A DNA stretch of 36,313 nt from Polysphondylium violaceum. Lineage: Eukaryota; Evosea; Eumycetozoa; Dictyosteliales; Dictyosteliaceae. The DNA lies in contig AJWJ01000224.1 of assembly GCA_000277445.1 (NCBI GenBank), positions 1-36,313 of the forward strand. The letters are read 5' to 3'. Each line of letters begins with the position of its first letter. Positions within the stretch are counted from its first letter, which is position 1. Below, piece after piece: positions 10,291 through 22,491 of the stretch. The translations under genes and the position numbers were made by a program. Under the pieces are notes generated by a model. The model was not told where the DNA came from, did no database searches, and saw nothing but the letters and a program-made list of their open reading frames with translations.

Positions 10291-13200
10291 GGATGATGAA
10301 CAAGATAGTCAAGATCAAGATAGTAATGATGGTAATGGAGATAACAATTTTTTTTATGAAGAAAATGGAGACTTTGAATATGATGAAGGACCACATCAAT
10401 CTGCTTTACAAGGAACGCCAGAGGATTTGCTCAATGGTGCCTATACATTAACTCCCGAGGAAACCATTGTATTTATTAATCAACAATTGGTAAAGGAAAA
10501 AAGAACTATTAATCCAGAGATCGAGCCAATAATGTCTTGGATTAATAGTATTTCATGTAAATCATCCTATGTAATTTATATTGTTTGTGAAGTAATCACT
10601 GGTCAGAGAATGAATACCTATAAACAATACATTGAATCTTATCTTTCAAACCAATCGATTGAATTGCAAGATTCATTCCTTTTGTTTTTATTTGACAATG
10701 CCTCGTTGTTGGTAAAGCTCTTTGAAAGATACATTCTCATCCTATTGGATCACTGTGATCTTATGAGATCAATGTTGTTTGTCTTGACAATGAAAAAGAA
10801 TTTATTTATTGGCTACGACTATCCATTTGCCTATAGTATGGTATTATCAATTCTTTCATTTTATAATGGCACCCATTCCATTGTTCAACAACATGCTCTT
10901 AGTCCATGTAACCATGATAAAAACTTTATTTTATCAACTCTAAACAATTGCCTCGATTTCTTGACAAATATCAGGGATAACAAGAGTTCAATCAACAGGC
11001 AAAAGAATAGAATCATAGGTATGAATTTTAGAATCCTTGGTGAGTTGTTAAAATCAAATATTAAAGTTGTTAATATTTTCCTTGGCAATGAGGAAATGGT
11101 ATCAAAATGGATTCAATTGGGCATGATTTGTCACCATTTCACTGATGAAACTCCTCAATTGGTCTATGCAATCCCCTTGTTGATTGAAATTCAATTACGT
11201 AGTACCAAGATGTCTAGATATCTCATTAAACAAATGCCTACTTCAAAAGATATTTTATTAAAGCATTTAATTAAATCAATTAAACAACAATGTTTAAATG
11301 AAATTAAATTAATGAAAGAACAACAGCAACAACAACTTCAGGATGATAATAGTGCATTGCCAACCATTCAAGAATATCTTTGTTATTTTAATGGTGAGAA
11401 ATTAAAACCATTTTCAGAGGTACAAACATTATACACCTTATTGGGTAGCATTGTAATTCAAGGCAATGTTGATATCAAATCAATTGATCTCACAGATTTA
11501 GAGTTGGTGATTATATTTTCAAATATTGCTCATCTCTTTATGAGTCCAAGAAGATTTGAAATTATAGATTCCGAAAGTAACGAAGCCGTCAGTAAATTCA
11601 GCACTATTTCCACTCCATTGGATCTTGCAGTCTGTCAAATTTGTATTATTAAATTGGGTAGTGAACAATTTATCAGTATCTATAAAGAATTATTGTATCC
11701 AATGAGCTCTCAATTGTTATTTGAAAACTTTCTTAGACTTTTAGTAGCCACCTTAAGAAGTCGTCCTGCATTGGTTCAAAATGATGAAACTGTTCGTTAT
11801 CATACCATTCATGGTATGTTGAGTGGTTCAATGTTAAAGACTGAATATTTGGGTTTAAAGAATCTCTACATTGGCATAAAAAGAGCTCAAGTTAAAAAGG
11901 TCTATGATGAATTAAAGTCTGATAAATACACAATTGATCAACTTTGGCAAGAATATGATCCTTTTTATTGTTACTTTTCAAAAGGTTACTTTAAAGGTTT
12001 ATTTATGCATGAAAAGTATGTAAAATATTTACAAAAGTTGGATGGTGAATCATCATCAACAACAACAACAACAACAGGATCAACATTTCATCTTAAAAAA
12101 CCAACAATCATTCAAGATATTATTCCCACATTTAATCAAATCAATCAAATTTATAATGATCCAGATATATTTAAATTGTTATTATCTTATTATATAAACC
12201 CAAAGCCCAATGTATCAATGGTTGACATTCAGTATACATTGATTATGTGTTTGGATATGTTTAAATCTACCATTTACCAACAACTTGAAGATGCAACCAA
12301 AACTTCAATTCATCAATCTCTTCAAGATTACTTTGAATCCAACGATAAGGAAAACTACAAAGGATTCGATCAATATGAATCATTAACTATTTTTAGTTTA
12401 ATTAAATACTTTGATAAATCTTGCTTTGGTTTAGAAACAGAACAAGGAAATCCATCGTCAACAAAAACATCGGTATTGGATTTATTCATATCACAATGGA
12501 AATCAATTCAAGATCATTTTGATAAAGCAGAGTTTTTATTATATTTCTTTAATTGGTTATTGGAATTTGATCATGCTGTATTTAGTAAAGTATTAGGTGC
12601 CAACGGTGTCGATTTGAACAAGGATATGAAAGAATCTGATACAAATGAACTTGCTCAAAAGAAATCTATTCAACAAAAACAAAAAGAATTGGTAGAGAAA
12701 ATGAAACAACAACAAAAGTTATTCTTGCAAAATTATGGTGGTATTATGGATGATAGTGAAAGTGAAAATGAAAATGAAGATGAAGATGAAGATGAAGATG
12801 ATGATGATGATGATGACGATGAAAATAGTAATCAAGAAGATGAAGGAGATGAAGAAGATGAAGAAGAAAAAGAGAAAAAAGATAGTGCCACACAATTTAA
12901 ATATTCACCTGATACAAAAGAACATGATGCATGTGTTATTTGTCATTCAAATCATACTAAAAATGGAATTCTATATAAATTAGCCAGTGTTCATACATGG
13001 GGATATAATGAAGCTATGAAATTAAGATTATATACAAGTTTGGCAAATGATGAATCAATTGAAAATGAGGCTTATAAAACTACATTGGATAAAAAGAAAA
13101 TATTCTTTTTTTACAATATGGGAAATTTTAATAGACCATCATTAGAGACACCTCTTGCAGAGTATCCTGAATTCTTTGCCAAAGATAGAGCAGCTTATAT

Positions 13201-14509
13201 CAGCTCTTGTCATCATAATGCTCATTTTAATTGTTACAAGGGTACACAAAGCTTTGATCAATACAGTTGTCCACTTTGTTCAAAACCATCAAATTACATG
13301 ATTCCATTAGACTTGAAACCAGTTCATTTAGAGTCATTTTATGAAAGTTTTCAAACTAGAGGACAATCTCTTGATCGTTCAACCAGAGATAAATATTTAT
13401 GGAAATATTTTGTTCATACTCTCGATCTCTTGGAATTACAATCAAGAAAGACTTCGATATATTGTGATCCAAATGATGCAAACGATAAACCATACTTTGC
13501 CATTAGTCAGAATACTTTTAACAAAGATTTTGCAACTCTGGATCTATTGTACAATGTTTTTATGGTTTCAAACATATCAACCAATTCTGCTGGTAAAGAT
13601 TTCATGAATTATATTAGTTATTTCAAGAGTGATCCATTCCATGTATTCTCATTCAAAGGTTATTGCTTCAAGGAGTTTTCTTTGGAGTCTCTCAAAGAAA
13701 GTGTTCAACACCAATTGTTTATAATGTTTTTGGATGAATACATTAAAAGAAATGATTGCGTAAATGGTAAAGATAGTGCCCCGTATCATTCAATCGATAT
13801 GGATTTAAATTCATTTAAACAATATTATCAAGATTTAGTATCAAAACCATTCCCCCAAAGACTTGTTGTTGATTTTGAAAACAAATTTTTCCCATTCCTT
13901 AGAAAGCTTGCCATCTTTTCCTCGATTGTCTATAAACAAGCACCAATGGATCTTGAATTATTATCAGATTTCCCAAAGCTTTGCCAAAAGGTTTTATTGG
14001 GTATGCGACCATTCATACCCACCTACGACATTGAATCAATCTTTAAAACTTTATTCAATCCAAATTTACTTGATCTTTATCATAAAGATTCCAAGGCTAT
14101 TGGTAAACTACATATGATTATTCCCACAGACTATCGTATTGGCGCTAGCTTTATTGATCTTGAACCTAGATTAATAGATTTATTTAAAAAATACGTTAGT
14201 AGAGATATGTGTCATAAATGTGGTGATATCAAAGACTATATTTGTTTATTATGTTCTCAAACTCATTGTAGAACAAGTGATCATTGTAATCATTCTTATG
14301 ATTGTATTTCTGTTTGTTTTACAGCCAGTCAAAGTATTTGGGAACCTAAATTGGATGTGATAAAAATGGGTGATTATCAAGAAGATCTTATGGAAAATCA
14401 TAATATATATCTTGATCAAAGTGGTAAAAGATGTAAAAAAATGGAAACAAATTTGTTTTTATCTTTGAAAAATTTAAAACATTTATATATTAGTTTTTTA
14501 AATAAATAA
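9742..14509 (+). CDS. UBR-box/RING E3 ubiquitin ligase, UBR3-like
   Basis: Exons are 9742-9847 and 9912-14509 (64-nt intron), giving 1567 aa, somewhat shorter than animal UBR1-3 (about 1750-1890). The intron falls inside the UBR box; splicing joins Cys33 to the rest (C47, C50, C59, C62, H68, H73, CDCGN at 86-90, C99, H102). Two acidic runs follow: 16 Glu (10244-10291) and an Asp/Glu-rich run (about 12750-12880) just before the RING-H2. The RING runs from ACVICHSN (C1043, C1046) through CHHNAHFNC to CPLCSKP (C1155), with a long insert between zinc-ligand pairs. A third Cys/His cluster lies near the C-terminus (CHKCGDIKDYICLLC, about 1468-1505), as in the UBR C-terminal region. No ClpS-like segment is evident, and QSGACKQH resembles UBR3. 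The predicted role is ubiquitin transfer in the cytosol or nucleus; the substrate is unknown and N-degron binding uncertain. Confidence 0.88.
10244..10291 (+). repeat. GAA/GAG run encoding 16 Glu
   Basis: Sixteen consecutive Glu codons in the E3 ligase, followed by Asp/Gln/Asn-rich sequence. A second acidic run (Asp/Glu, with GAT repeats) lies at about 12750-12880 in the same gene. Confidence 0.9.
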
Positions 14510-14842
14510 AAATAATAGTCTCAAAAACTCAAGTGCAATAACCAATCGAGATTGTTGTGCTTTGGAAACTATTTGGCAATTTAAGCAAGTTTTTCTTTTA
14601 CTAATTGATAAGAAATAATACTTTTCATAAATATCATTACAGCTCCATCATCAATAGCACCAACATACATATATATACATCATTAGATTAAAATAATTAT
14701 CCTAACGATAACAAAATATGATTATAGACTTTTGTTGTTCAGTCGACTTGTTATACTCTTAATTACAATTTTTTTTCATTTTTAAAAAAAATCTCACTAA
14801 AACAGAATTTTTTTCCAATTTTCATCATCATTTAGTGATAAA
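14510..14842. other. Spacer before agtA
   Basis: 333 bp between same-strand genes. The first 200 bp is fairly mixed in composition, including TTAAGCAAG, CTAATTG and AACGATAAC words, with no open frame or RNA signature that I can support. A T run precedes the agtA start. Confidence 0.55.
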
Positions 14843-16897
14843 ATGAAGGAACAAGATAAGATAGTTTTGATGTGTAATTATGGATTTAGAGATATGTGTT
14901 TAAATCTATTAAAGTGTTTTGAAACATTATCAATTCATTCATATTTACTTTATTGTCTAGATGATAAAACTTTTCATTTCTTTAATCAATATTATAAACA
15001 AAAAAACATTGATCCTTGTTTAAATTTAATACTATTTAATCGTGATAATAGTAAAGATAGCGATGATACCAACAACAACAACGATACTATATCAAACGAA
15101 GGAATATATGGTGAAGAAGCAGAGTCATATGGTAATATAGGATTTAGAGCTATTTGCAATGAAAAACCATTGGTAGTTTTAGATGCACTTTTAAAGGGAT
15201 TCAATGTGTTATGGACAGATATTGATATTGTTTGGTTAAATAATCCATTTGAACATATTGATTCACTTTTAAAGCAAGGATCTAATGATAGACTAGATTT
15301 AATTACTCAACAAGATGATGATGATCTTTGTGCTGGCTTCTATTATATGAAATCAAATACAAAGACAATAAAATTCATTAAAGATGTAATTTCATTTTTA
15401 AATCCTGTGGTTGATGATCAAATTGGTATGAGATTATTTTTAAAACAACATGGTTATGAAGTAAATGTAAATAAAGATAAAATTGAAAATAATGTAAGTA
15501 TTAATCAATTTTATGAATGATTTAGTGTTTTTTTAAAATGTTTAATAACATATCTTTACAAATTATTATCATTCAAGCTTGATAAAATTATATTTATTAG
15601 ATTAGATAGAAAGTTATTTCCAAATGGTACAGCTTTTTTTAATTGGAAATTACCCCAATTGTTTAATATTAAACCAATCATTGTTCATAATAATTGTATT
15701 ATTGGTCATAGAAGCAAGAAACAAAGATTTATAGACTATGGCCTTTGGTTTATAGATGATAAGGATATAGATATAATTGATAAACAACTACTACAAGAAA
15801 AAGATGAACAACAAGTGTTGAACATTACTGAAATAGAACCTATTAAAATATTAAAGGGTCATTTTGATGTCGTTACAAGTTTAAATTCATTCAACAATAC
15901 AATTATCTCCACCTCAATGGATAAATCTATTAAACTTTGGGATTATAATGTATGATTTTTATTAAATATTCATCATCATCATCATCATCATCATATCTTG
16001 TTTATCTTTTCTATACTAATATTATTAAATAGAATTCTAAAATATTAAAATCCAAGTATATTCATAAAAGAGGTGCAATTTGGAGTACGCTTGTTAGACA
16101 AGAAACAAATGATGATAAAGAGAATAATAATAATACAAATATTATTACATCATCTCATGATAAAAGTATTCAAATTTGGGATACCTCATTTAGCAACAGT
16201 ATTCAATCTTTTATTGGTCATACTGGATTAATTAATCAAATTATTTTTATCGATAATAATTTAATTGCAAGCTGCTCAGATGATAACACAATTAGAGTAT
16301 ATAGTTTAAAAGATGAAAACTTTAAAAGAGTATTTATTGGTCATTGTGATTTTGTATCAAGTATATGTTTTCATAATGATTTACTTTATTCTTGTTCAAA
16401 TGATCAAACAATAAGATCTTGGGATTTTAATGTAATTATTTCATTTTAGATATTTTTTATATAAAAAATAAACTAACCTATTAATCTAATTTATACTACG
16501 ATACAAGACTGGAAGATGTACAAACTTAATTCGACCTAATCAAGGATGGATTAAAAAAATAATAATAGATAGTGAATCTAATAAATTATTTAGTGCAGGC
16601 GTTGATGGTCATATTAAAGTATGGGAATTAAAAACATTAAATCATTTAAATACTATCTATTGTTTTGATGACCTATCTTCAATCAGTGATGTGGTCGTAT
16701 ATGACAATGTTTTATATTGCTCAAGTATTAATGGGTCATTAAAAGCTTTTGATTATCAGGGCAAACAAATTGCACAATATCAAGGTCATCCAAATTCATT
16801 TATAAATTGTTTACATATTTCCCCCTCATTATCAATTTTATTAAGTGGAGGTTTTGATAAAACAATTAGATCATGGAAATTAGTTAATATAAAATAA
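14843..16897 (+). CDS. agtA: Skp1 alpha-galactosyltransferase with WD40 propeller
   Basis: Exons 14843-15493, 15578-15949, 16033-16431 and 16508-16897, all phase 0, give 603 aa (I recall about 648 for D. discoideum AgtA). Residues 1-~240 are a nucleotide-sugar transferase (GT77/Nucleotid_trans type) with the metal-binding DxD at 126-128 (WTDIDIVWLNNP) and a distal HNNCIIGH. From about residue 270 there are seven WD40 blades (KGHFD...LWDYN; HDKSIQIWD; GHTG...; GHCD...SWDFN; two weaker ones; QGHPN...SWKL). Exon 2 is one open frame covering the enzyme tail and the first blade, so the fusion is real. There is no signal peptide or membrane anchor, which fits a cytosolic enzyme. In D. discoideum AgtA adds the outer alpha-Gal residues to the hydroxyproline glycan of Skp1 in the PhyA oxygen-sensing pathway, and the propeller contacts Skp1. 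The symbol rests on this unusual architecture. Confidence 0.9.
15966..15993 (+). repeat. (ATC)n in agtA intron 2
   Basis: About eight copies of the trinucleotide ATC/TCA just after the donor site of the second agtA intron (15950-16032). Confidence 0.8.
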
Positions 16898-16915
16898 ATA
16901 AACATTTATTTATTT
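16892..16915. terminator. Palindromic AATAAA region between convergent genes
   Basis: An 11-bp inverted repeat, AAATAAATAAA and TTTATTTATTT with a CA spacer, overlaps the agtA stop codon. It places AATAAA on both strands inside the 71-bp gap between agtA (+) and the MFS gene (-). It could supply the poly(A) signal for both transcripts; this is inference, since AATAAA-like words are common in such AT-rich DNA. Confidence 0.45.
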
Positions 16916-16968
16916 GTTAAATATATCTATATGTGAAAAACTCAAACTTGGAAAAATCTTTTTTCTAA

Positions 16969-19112
16969 TTAATGTAATGTAGGTTGAGTTTCCAATTGAG
17001 AAAGGTTTTCACTTTTGCTCATACTTAATTTGATTTGATGTTTGATTTCTTGATCTTTGGTATGATCTAAACTTTTTGGCAAAACAAAAGAGGCAAAGAA
17101 TAAAGAAATACATAAACAAGCCATTAAAATAAATACTAGTCTAAAATCTAATGGATAATGAAGATTATGAGACACTGAAAAGGCCAAAATAGAACTACCC
17201 ATGATTGGACCAATAGAACGTGAAATTGAAACTAAAAACTGAGCTATTGAATTAACCAATGCCATATCTTTTGGTAAAGCCGAGTTACTAATCATAACAA
17301 TGATGGCAATAAAAGTCAGTTCACTTGCAAATGATTGACATAAATAGGCTGGGAATAAAAGTACCCAAAATATTGCAGGATAACTATGAGTATGGATTTC
17401 ACTTGGATCTAAAATAACAAATCTTGATAATTCTGGTAAGAGTAACCAAGTTGGTAAAACCATAAGTAAAGCAAATCTATATGTCTTTAATAATCCCAAA
17501 AATGCTACTACATTTGGGAAAACTGTAAGTTGGATAACAAGAGCAAAAGCACCAGCACAACTTTGAAGGATACCAATTTGTCTAGATTCAAAATTAAAAC
17601 CACCACCTGAAACTTGGCCAGTTTCTGGATCTCTAATACGGGGGATTGGACTCCATACTGGGAAAACTTCATCAAACATGGTAAACATCAAACCAAGAAA
17701 CGCATAACTAACACAAGCATAAATGACAATCTTATCTTTATAGAGGTCTTTTAGTGGTCTTGGATTATTTTCTTCATCATCTTCTTCTTCAATATTTAAT
17801 TCACCAGTTTTCTTTAAACTATTGGTACTCTTTTTAATATTTATCACATCGGCACCATCATAATCATATAGATCTTGATTATTTTCCTCGAGGATGTGGA
17901 CCGATTTCTTTTCTTTAGTATCTACGTCATCCAATTGGATCATATATATATCTGGAGTACCAAAAATACGATTGGTAATAGAGTTGAATTTCTTTTTTAA
18001 TTGATTTAATTTACTATTATTAGTGGATTCTAATTGTGTAAGATTTAAATTTGATTTTGATCCAATCTTTGAATATTTGTTTTTGATTGTAAATGTTTTT
18101 GATTCTTGTAAATAGAAATAATTTAAAACCAATCCAGTGGCTGAAAATAGTATACAAATAAAATTTGGTAAAATATATGGATGTTTACATAAAAATGAAT
18201 TTGGATCATTAAATGTGTTGGGGTAATGTGTACAAACATTTGAAGTTAACCCTCCAATTAATGGTGCAACTTTAAAATTAAATATTAGTATAAAGTAATT
18301 TGTTTTAAAAAAAAAAAATAATTATTATTGCTATTACTACTTACTGATACCACCAACACTCCAAGATAGACCAATAAATGAAAAAGCTTTTGCTTGATTT
18401 GTAGAATCTGTTATTTCACCAAGCATAGTTTTAGCAACAGCAACATTTCCATTCACTAAACCACAAAGGAAACGGAATATAATTGCTAAAAAGTAATATT
18501 TTGAAAAACCAAAAAACAATAAACAAACCATAGATCCTATAAGACCCAATAACAAACATGGTCTTCTACCCTTTAAATTTGAAAACCAACCCCAAAAAAA
18601 ACTACTAAATAATTGTGCTATATAATAAGAAGATGCTAAAACACCAACATAATAACTATATTAAAACTTATTAATATCATATTATAAATAAATTTAAAAA
18701 TAATTTTATAAAATACAAACCCCAATTCTTTTTCATTATTTGTTAAATGAAAATCTTCAATCATAAAATTCATATATGGAAATAAAGAGAGTGAATTAAT
18801 TGCATCACAGAATAAGGTAATGAATATCGAAAATAATTTCATCTTTGGTAAAGGTGTTTTTTTAATAGGCTCTATTGGTCCGTCTTGAATATGTATCTCT
18901 TCAGCTGTATCATTTATATTGATATTGCTGTTATGTATATTAATCTCGTCAATTATATGTGAATCTAAACTCGAAGGAGTATTTGAAAAAAGAGGAATTT
19001 CATCTCGTACATGTTCTTCTATTGTTGATGATATTGAATCTAATATAATACTATTATCTTTTTCATTTGTAGAATCAACAGAACTATTTAACTCTTTATT
19101 ATTGATTTCCAT
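16969..19112 (-). CDS. Major facilitator superfamily transporter, 12 TM (ZIFL/YCR023C-like)
   Basis: Exons on the minus strand are 19112-18721, 18655-18345 and 18269-16969, giving 667 aa; both introns (65 and 75 nt) interrupt codons and splicing keeps the frame. The N-terminal ~100 aa are Ser/Asn/acidic and cytosolic. Six membrane helices follow: KLFSIFITLFCDAIN..., YYVGVLASSYYIAQLF... with motif A GWFSNLKGRRP, and NGNVAVAKTMLGEITD. A long charged cytosolic loop with Glu/Asp runs comes next, then six more helices from KIVIYACVSYAFLGL to FASFVLPK and a short tail. The GEITD motif with SWSVGGIIAPLIGG recalls the fungal YCR023C and plant ZIFL branch of proton-coupled MFS carriers. The substrate cannot be told from sequence. 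The gene converges on agtA with only 71 bp between stop codons. Confidence 0.87.
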
Positions 19113-19714
19113 TTTTTAAAAAAGTCTATACATTGTTGAAATCGATTTAAAGAGTTAACATTGATCATCTCTTTTTTGTTTAAGGGAAATTTTATTTTTT
19201 GGGGAGTGGGGGTGTGGGGTGTTTAGATATTATTTTTTTTTTACCTTTATGGAATAAATCAAAAAACTATTTCAACTAGAGTTTTGATAACAAAGTTTAT
19301 TTGATATCGTTTAAACTTTAATTATTGTTATAGTTCTCTATATATTATTCAAAATACGTGATTTTGTAGATTTGGTGTCAAAGAAAAAAAAAAAAAAACG
19401 TCAAAAAATAAAAGAAATCTAATCATTTGTGAGAAATTTTAAAAATTTTTTTTAGCCGAGTGATCACTAGCTGACGACCCCCAAAAAACACTGTTTTGGC
19501 ACCCAATTTTTTTTCATTTTTTTTTTCAATTTTCCCACCCACCTACGCCTGGGAAGATTCTATTTGGTCTTTTTTGATTTCTTTGCTAAAAAAAAAAAAA
19601 AAATAGTCATGGTTGTTTTTTATCATTTATCATCGGGATTTAAATAAATAAATATATACAAGTTTGTTTGTTTATTATATGAGCAAAGCTTTTTTTGTTG
19701 TTTTGTTTTAAATA
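19113..19714. promoter_or_regulatory. MFS promoter and ELMO 3' region
   Basis: 602 bp between two minus-strand genes. A G-rich block at 19200-19221 reads as C-rich with ACCCCACAC (19212-19220, minus strand), about 90-110 bp before the MFS start. An island at about 19453-19500 is less AT-rich than its surroundings and holds the palindrome GTGATCAC (19460-19467) and an imperfect hairpin CCAAAAAACA/TGTTTTGG (19481-19499). The remainder is A/T runs. No gene is seen. Confidence 0.5.
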
Positions 19715-21373
19715 TTATTTTTGAGGAGATGAAGGCGATGAGGCATCAATCATATTTGAAATGATAATAAGTTCAAATTTAGCTCTAACCTCTTCATAAC
19801 TATTTGGATTTTGAAATGATATTTCAATGAGTAAGGATTTTAATCTTTTCATTACCAATGGGAACATCATATAGGTTGCATTCATTTCCTTCCACACATG
19901 ATCCATTAAACGAAATACCAAGTAATAGAGTTCTTCAAAAGCATTTTCGTGTTCTCTTGACATTGAACACAACATTGCCATCAATGGACTCGACCAAAAA
20001 CTACTATACCATGGTTGTTGAAGTGAATCATCGGTTATTTGAAATATCTCAAATAAGAGATTACTAATGTTGATACCTGCAACTGCAAATGGATAATCTC
20101 TATTGAGTGATAATGTTTCATCGACCCAATTCTTGTGATGTTTGACTAAATGAATGAGATTCAATAAACCCAACATACCCATTCCACGGAAATCTCGAGT
20201 AGGATCATCACTTTGAAATCCAAAATCTTTCCAACGTGTCGATTTCTTTTGGTACTCTTCATTTGGATATAATAGTGACCATAGTTGTCTAAGATGGTTT
20301 TCATGTTCTTGATTTGTATTATCATAGGCCATAAGTTTTTGTTGATGTAAATATTTGATATTTTGTGATTGTTTGGCTGTAATTTTTTTAGATCTATCGA
20401 TATGTGATCCAAATAATTCCAATAATTCGAGCGATTCTTCTTGAGAGTTTAAAATATATACAGAGGTTTCTTTGTTATTCCAAGTTAATAATATTTTACC
20501 TGGTTGTTGTATTGATTGTTGTTGTTGTTCTTCTTCATCTTCTTTATTTTTATTGTTATTATTTATTGTTGTTGTTGTTGTTTGTTGGTCAATCTTTAAT
20601 TCTTCTTTACTATTACTATTATTATTGCTATTACTTTCATTATTATTATTATTATTACTATTATCTTTTCTTGGTGAAATTGGAGTTGTATTATATCTTT
20701 CCATAAAACTATATATTGATTTAGGTGGAGAGAATCTTTCACCAAATATCGTTGGATCAGAGGTAGTTCTTCTAAGAGGGGATATACCTAAACTCCATGT
20801 ATTTTGACGAACTCTTTCAAATAAAGAGGGTTTTTGAGTTGTTGGAACATCAAAATTTGTTTTCACTGAAAAGAGTTGATGGATTGATTTTGTCGATAAT
20901 ATAGTATGCAATTCATAGATTGGCTTCTCTTCTGGATTTTCTAAAATTTGTTCCGCATTAATGATTTGTATTCTACTACCATCACATTTTTCTATTGATA
21001 TAGATGGTAATTCTAAACTTTGTGAACAAAGATAAAATATAATTTTACTAGATTCATCAATTTCAATTAATATTGAATCCTCTCCATGTAAAACATAAAA
21101 TTTATCACCAACTAATCTTAATTCTTCTAATTCTAATTTAAGCTATAGAGTTTGTAGTTTTTTAGTAAATATAGTATTGATTGATAATAATAACGACTAT
21201 ATACATACTTGACTAAGTGTTTTATTTAATTCTATAATATGATTTTCATGGTATTCATGATTTTCTTCATCCTTCATCAATTTATAATCTTCTTCTTGAA
21301 TGAGTTGTCTTTGTTTATCGATTTCTTTTTTTAAATATTCCTTTCTTTGTCTTCTAATCTTGTATCTTTCCAT
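19715..21373 (-). CDS. ELMO-domain protein
   Basis: Minus-strand exons 21373-21209 and 21142-19715 (66-nt intron, phase 0) give 530 aa. The first ~65 residues are highly charged and helical, probably a coiled coil (MERYKIRRQRKEYLKKEID...), and the intron falls within it. Then comes a small beta-rich part (LVGDKFYVLHGEDSILIEID), a Ser/Asn/Gln-rich linker (about 190-270), and the ELMO domain (about 305-500) with WKDFGFQSDDPTRDFRGMG; the conserved Arg is about residue 374. ELMO proteins act with Dock GEFs to activate Rac, and ELMOD-type proteins use this Arg as a GAP for Arl GTPases. D. discoideum has several elmo genes; I cannot assign a specific one. It lacks the long armadillo region and PH domain of ELMO1, so a short ELMO/ELMOD role is likely. 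It diverges from the small gene at 22492. Confidence 0.88.
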
Positions 21374-22491
21374 TTTTTATATTGTATGTGTCACACAACA
21401 CTCTATGACGACTTTTGAATATTTATAAAAATGTGTATATATATAGGTGTGGCCCTAGAGCTAATAAAGATATATATCTTTTTTTAGAAAAAAGAGTGTA
21501 TTTAATATTGAATACAATAACTACTATTATTGATTGTTGTTTTTTTTTTTTTTTTTTTAAAACATAATTCTATTCTATTTTAAATATCTTTTAAGTAATG
21601 AGCAAATGATGCTACACCACAAAGAAATAAATACAAAGAGACACAAATACACAACACACACACACTATTATCTATATCCCTAGAAATCTATATGTTTTAT
21701 ATGTTAGAAAAAAAAAAAAAAAAAAAAAAAAGAAAAAAAAATGTGATTATGAAAATCTTTAAAAATTAAAGATTGAGAGATTTTAGATTTTTCAAATTTG
21801 GTTATTGGAAATGTCATCAAACACACAACACATTTATATTTAAACTTAAAAGTAGTGGTTAGGTGTGGGTGTGTGTATTTTTAAATTTTAAAATGGTGTG
21901 CTAAAATTTCGTATACACCCCCCTTCCTAAGTTATAAATATGTGGATATTCGGAATTTTTAGCAGGGGTAAATATATGGGTTTGAGTGGTTAAAATATCT
22001 ATCCTAGATGTTTTGAGAAACAAAAAAGTGGACGTTATTTTTTCAATTCAAACAAAAAATAAAATATCTAGGAGTAATCAAAAAGGACAACAACATGCAC
22101 ACATACAAAACAACAATTTCAATCTCCATCTAGATAATTCAAATTGATTATGATCATTTAATTCACAATTTCTCAATATTATAAAAACATCTATTTTACA
22201 ATCGAACCGATGATCAAATACGGTGCGAATGATTATAACTGAATTTTGTAATCTTGTTTGGATCTTTGGAGAGAAGGACCCCTTTATGTGTAATTAATTC
22301 CACACCAAAAAAATTAATAAAAAAAATAAAAATAATTAAATTTTTTCATTCGTTTTTTTTTTTCATGGTCATAATTGAGTAGATTTACAAGAGTGATTGA
22401 ATTTGTTGTTGTTATTATTGTTGTTGTCGTCAAATACTATTCCTAAAGCCTATCGTATCGAGTTGTGATACAAGATTATAATTATTACGCA
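21374..22491. promoter_or_regulatory. Divergent intergenic region (ELMO / small membrane protein)
   Basis: 1.1 kb between diverging genes, so promoters in both directions are expected. It includes long A and T runs (21541-21558, 21711-21731), a GTGTGGGTGTGTGT block (near 21864-21878), a CCCCCC run near 21916 and a more complex part at about 22130-22300 (AATCGAACCGATGATC...GGAGAGAAGGACCCC). No open frame or complete tRNA fits. Confidence 0.5.

Noticed and set aside
15494-15577. Two separate genes: a sugar transferase ending at 15520 and a WD40 gene after it
   Set aside because: The exon at 15578-15949 continues the transferase (LFPNGTAFFNW...HNNCIIGH) and enters the first WD blade without a break; the architecture matches AgtA.
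15968-15993. Direct-repeat array suggesting CRISPR
   Set aside because: A simple ATC microsatellite in an intron, with no spacers, in a eukaryotic genome.
22195-22215. Minus-strand GGTTCGAT resembling a tRNA B box
   Set aside because: The T-arm stem does not pair (ATCGG against GTAAA) and no acceptor or anticodon arm surrounds it.
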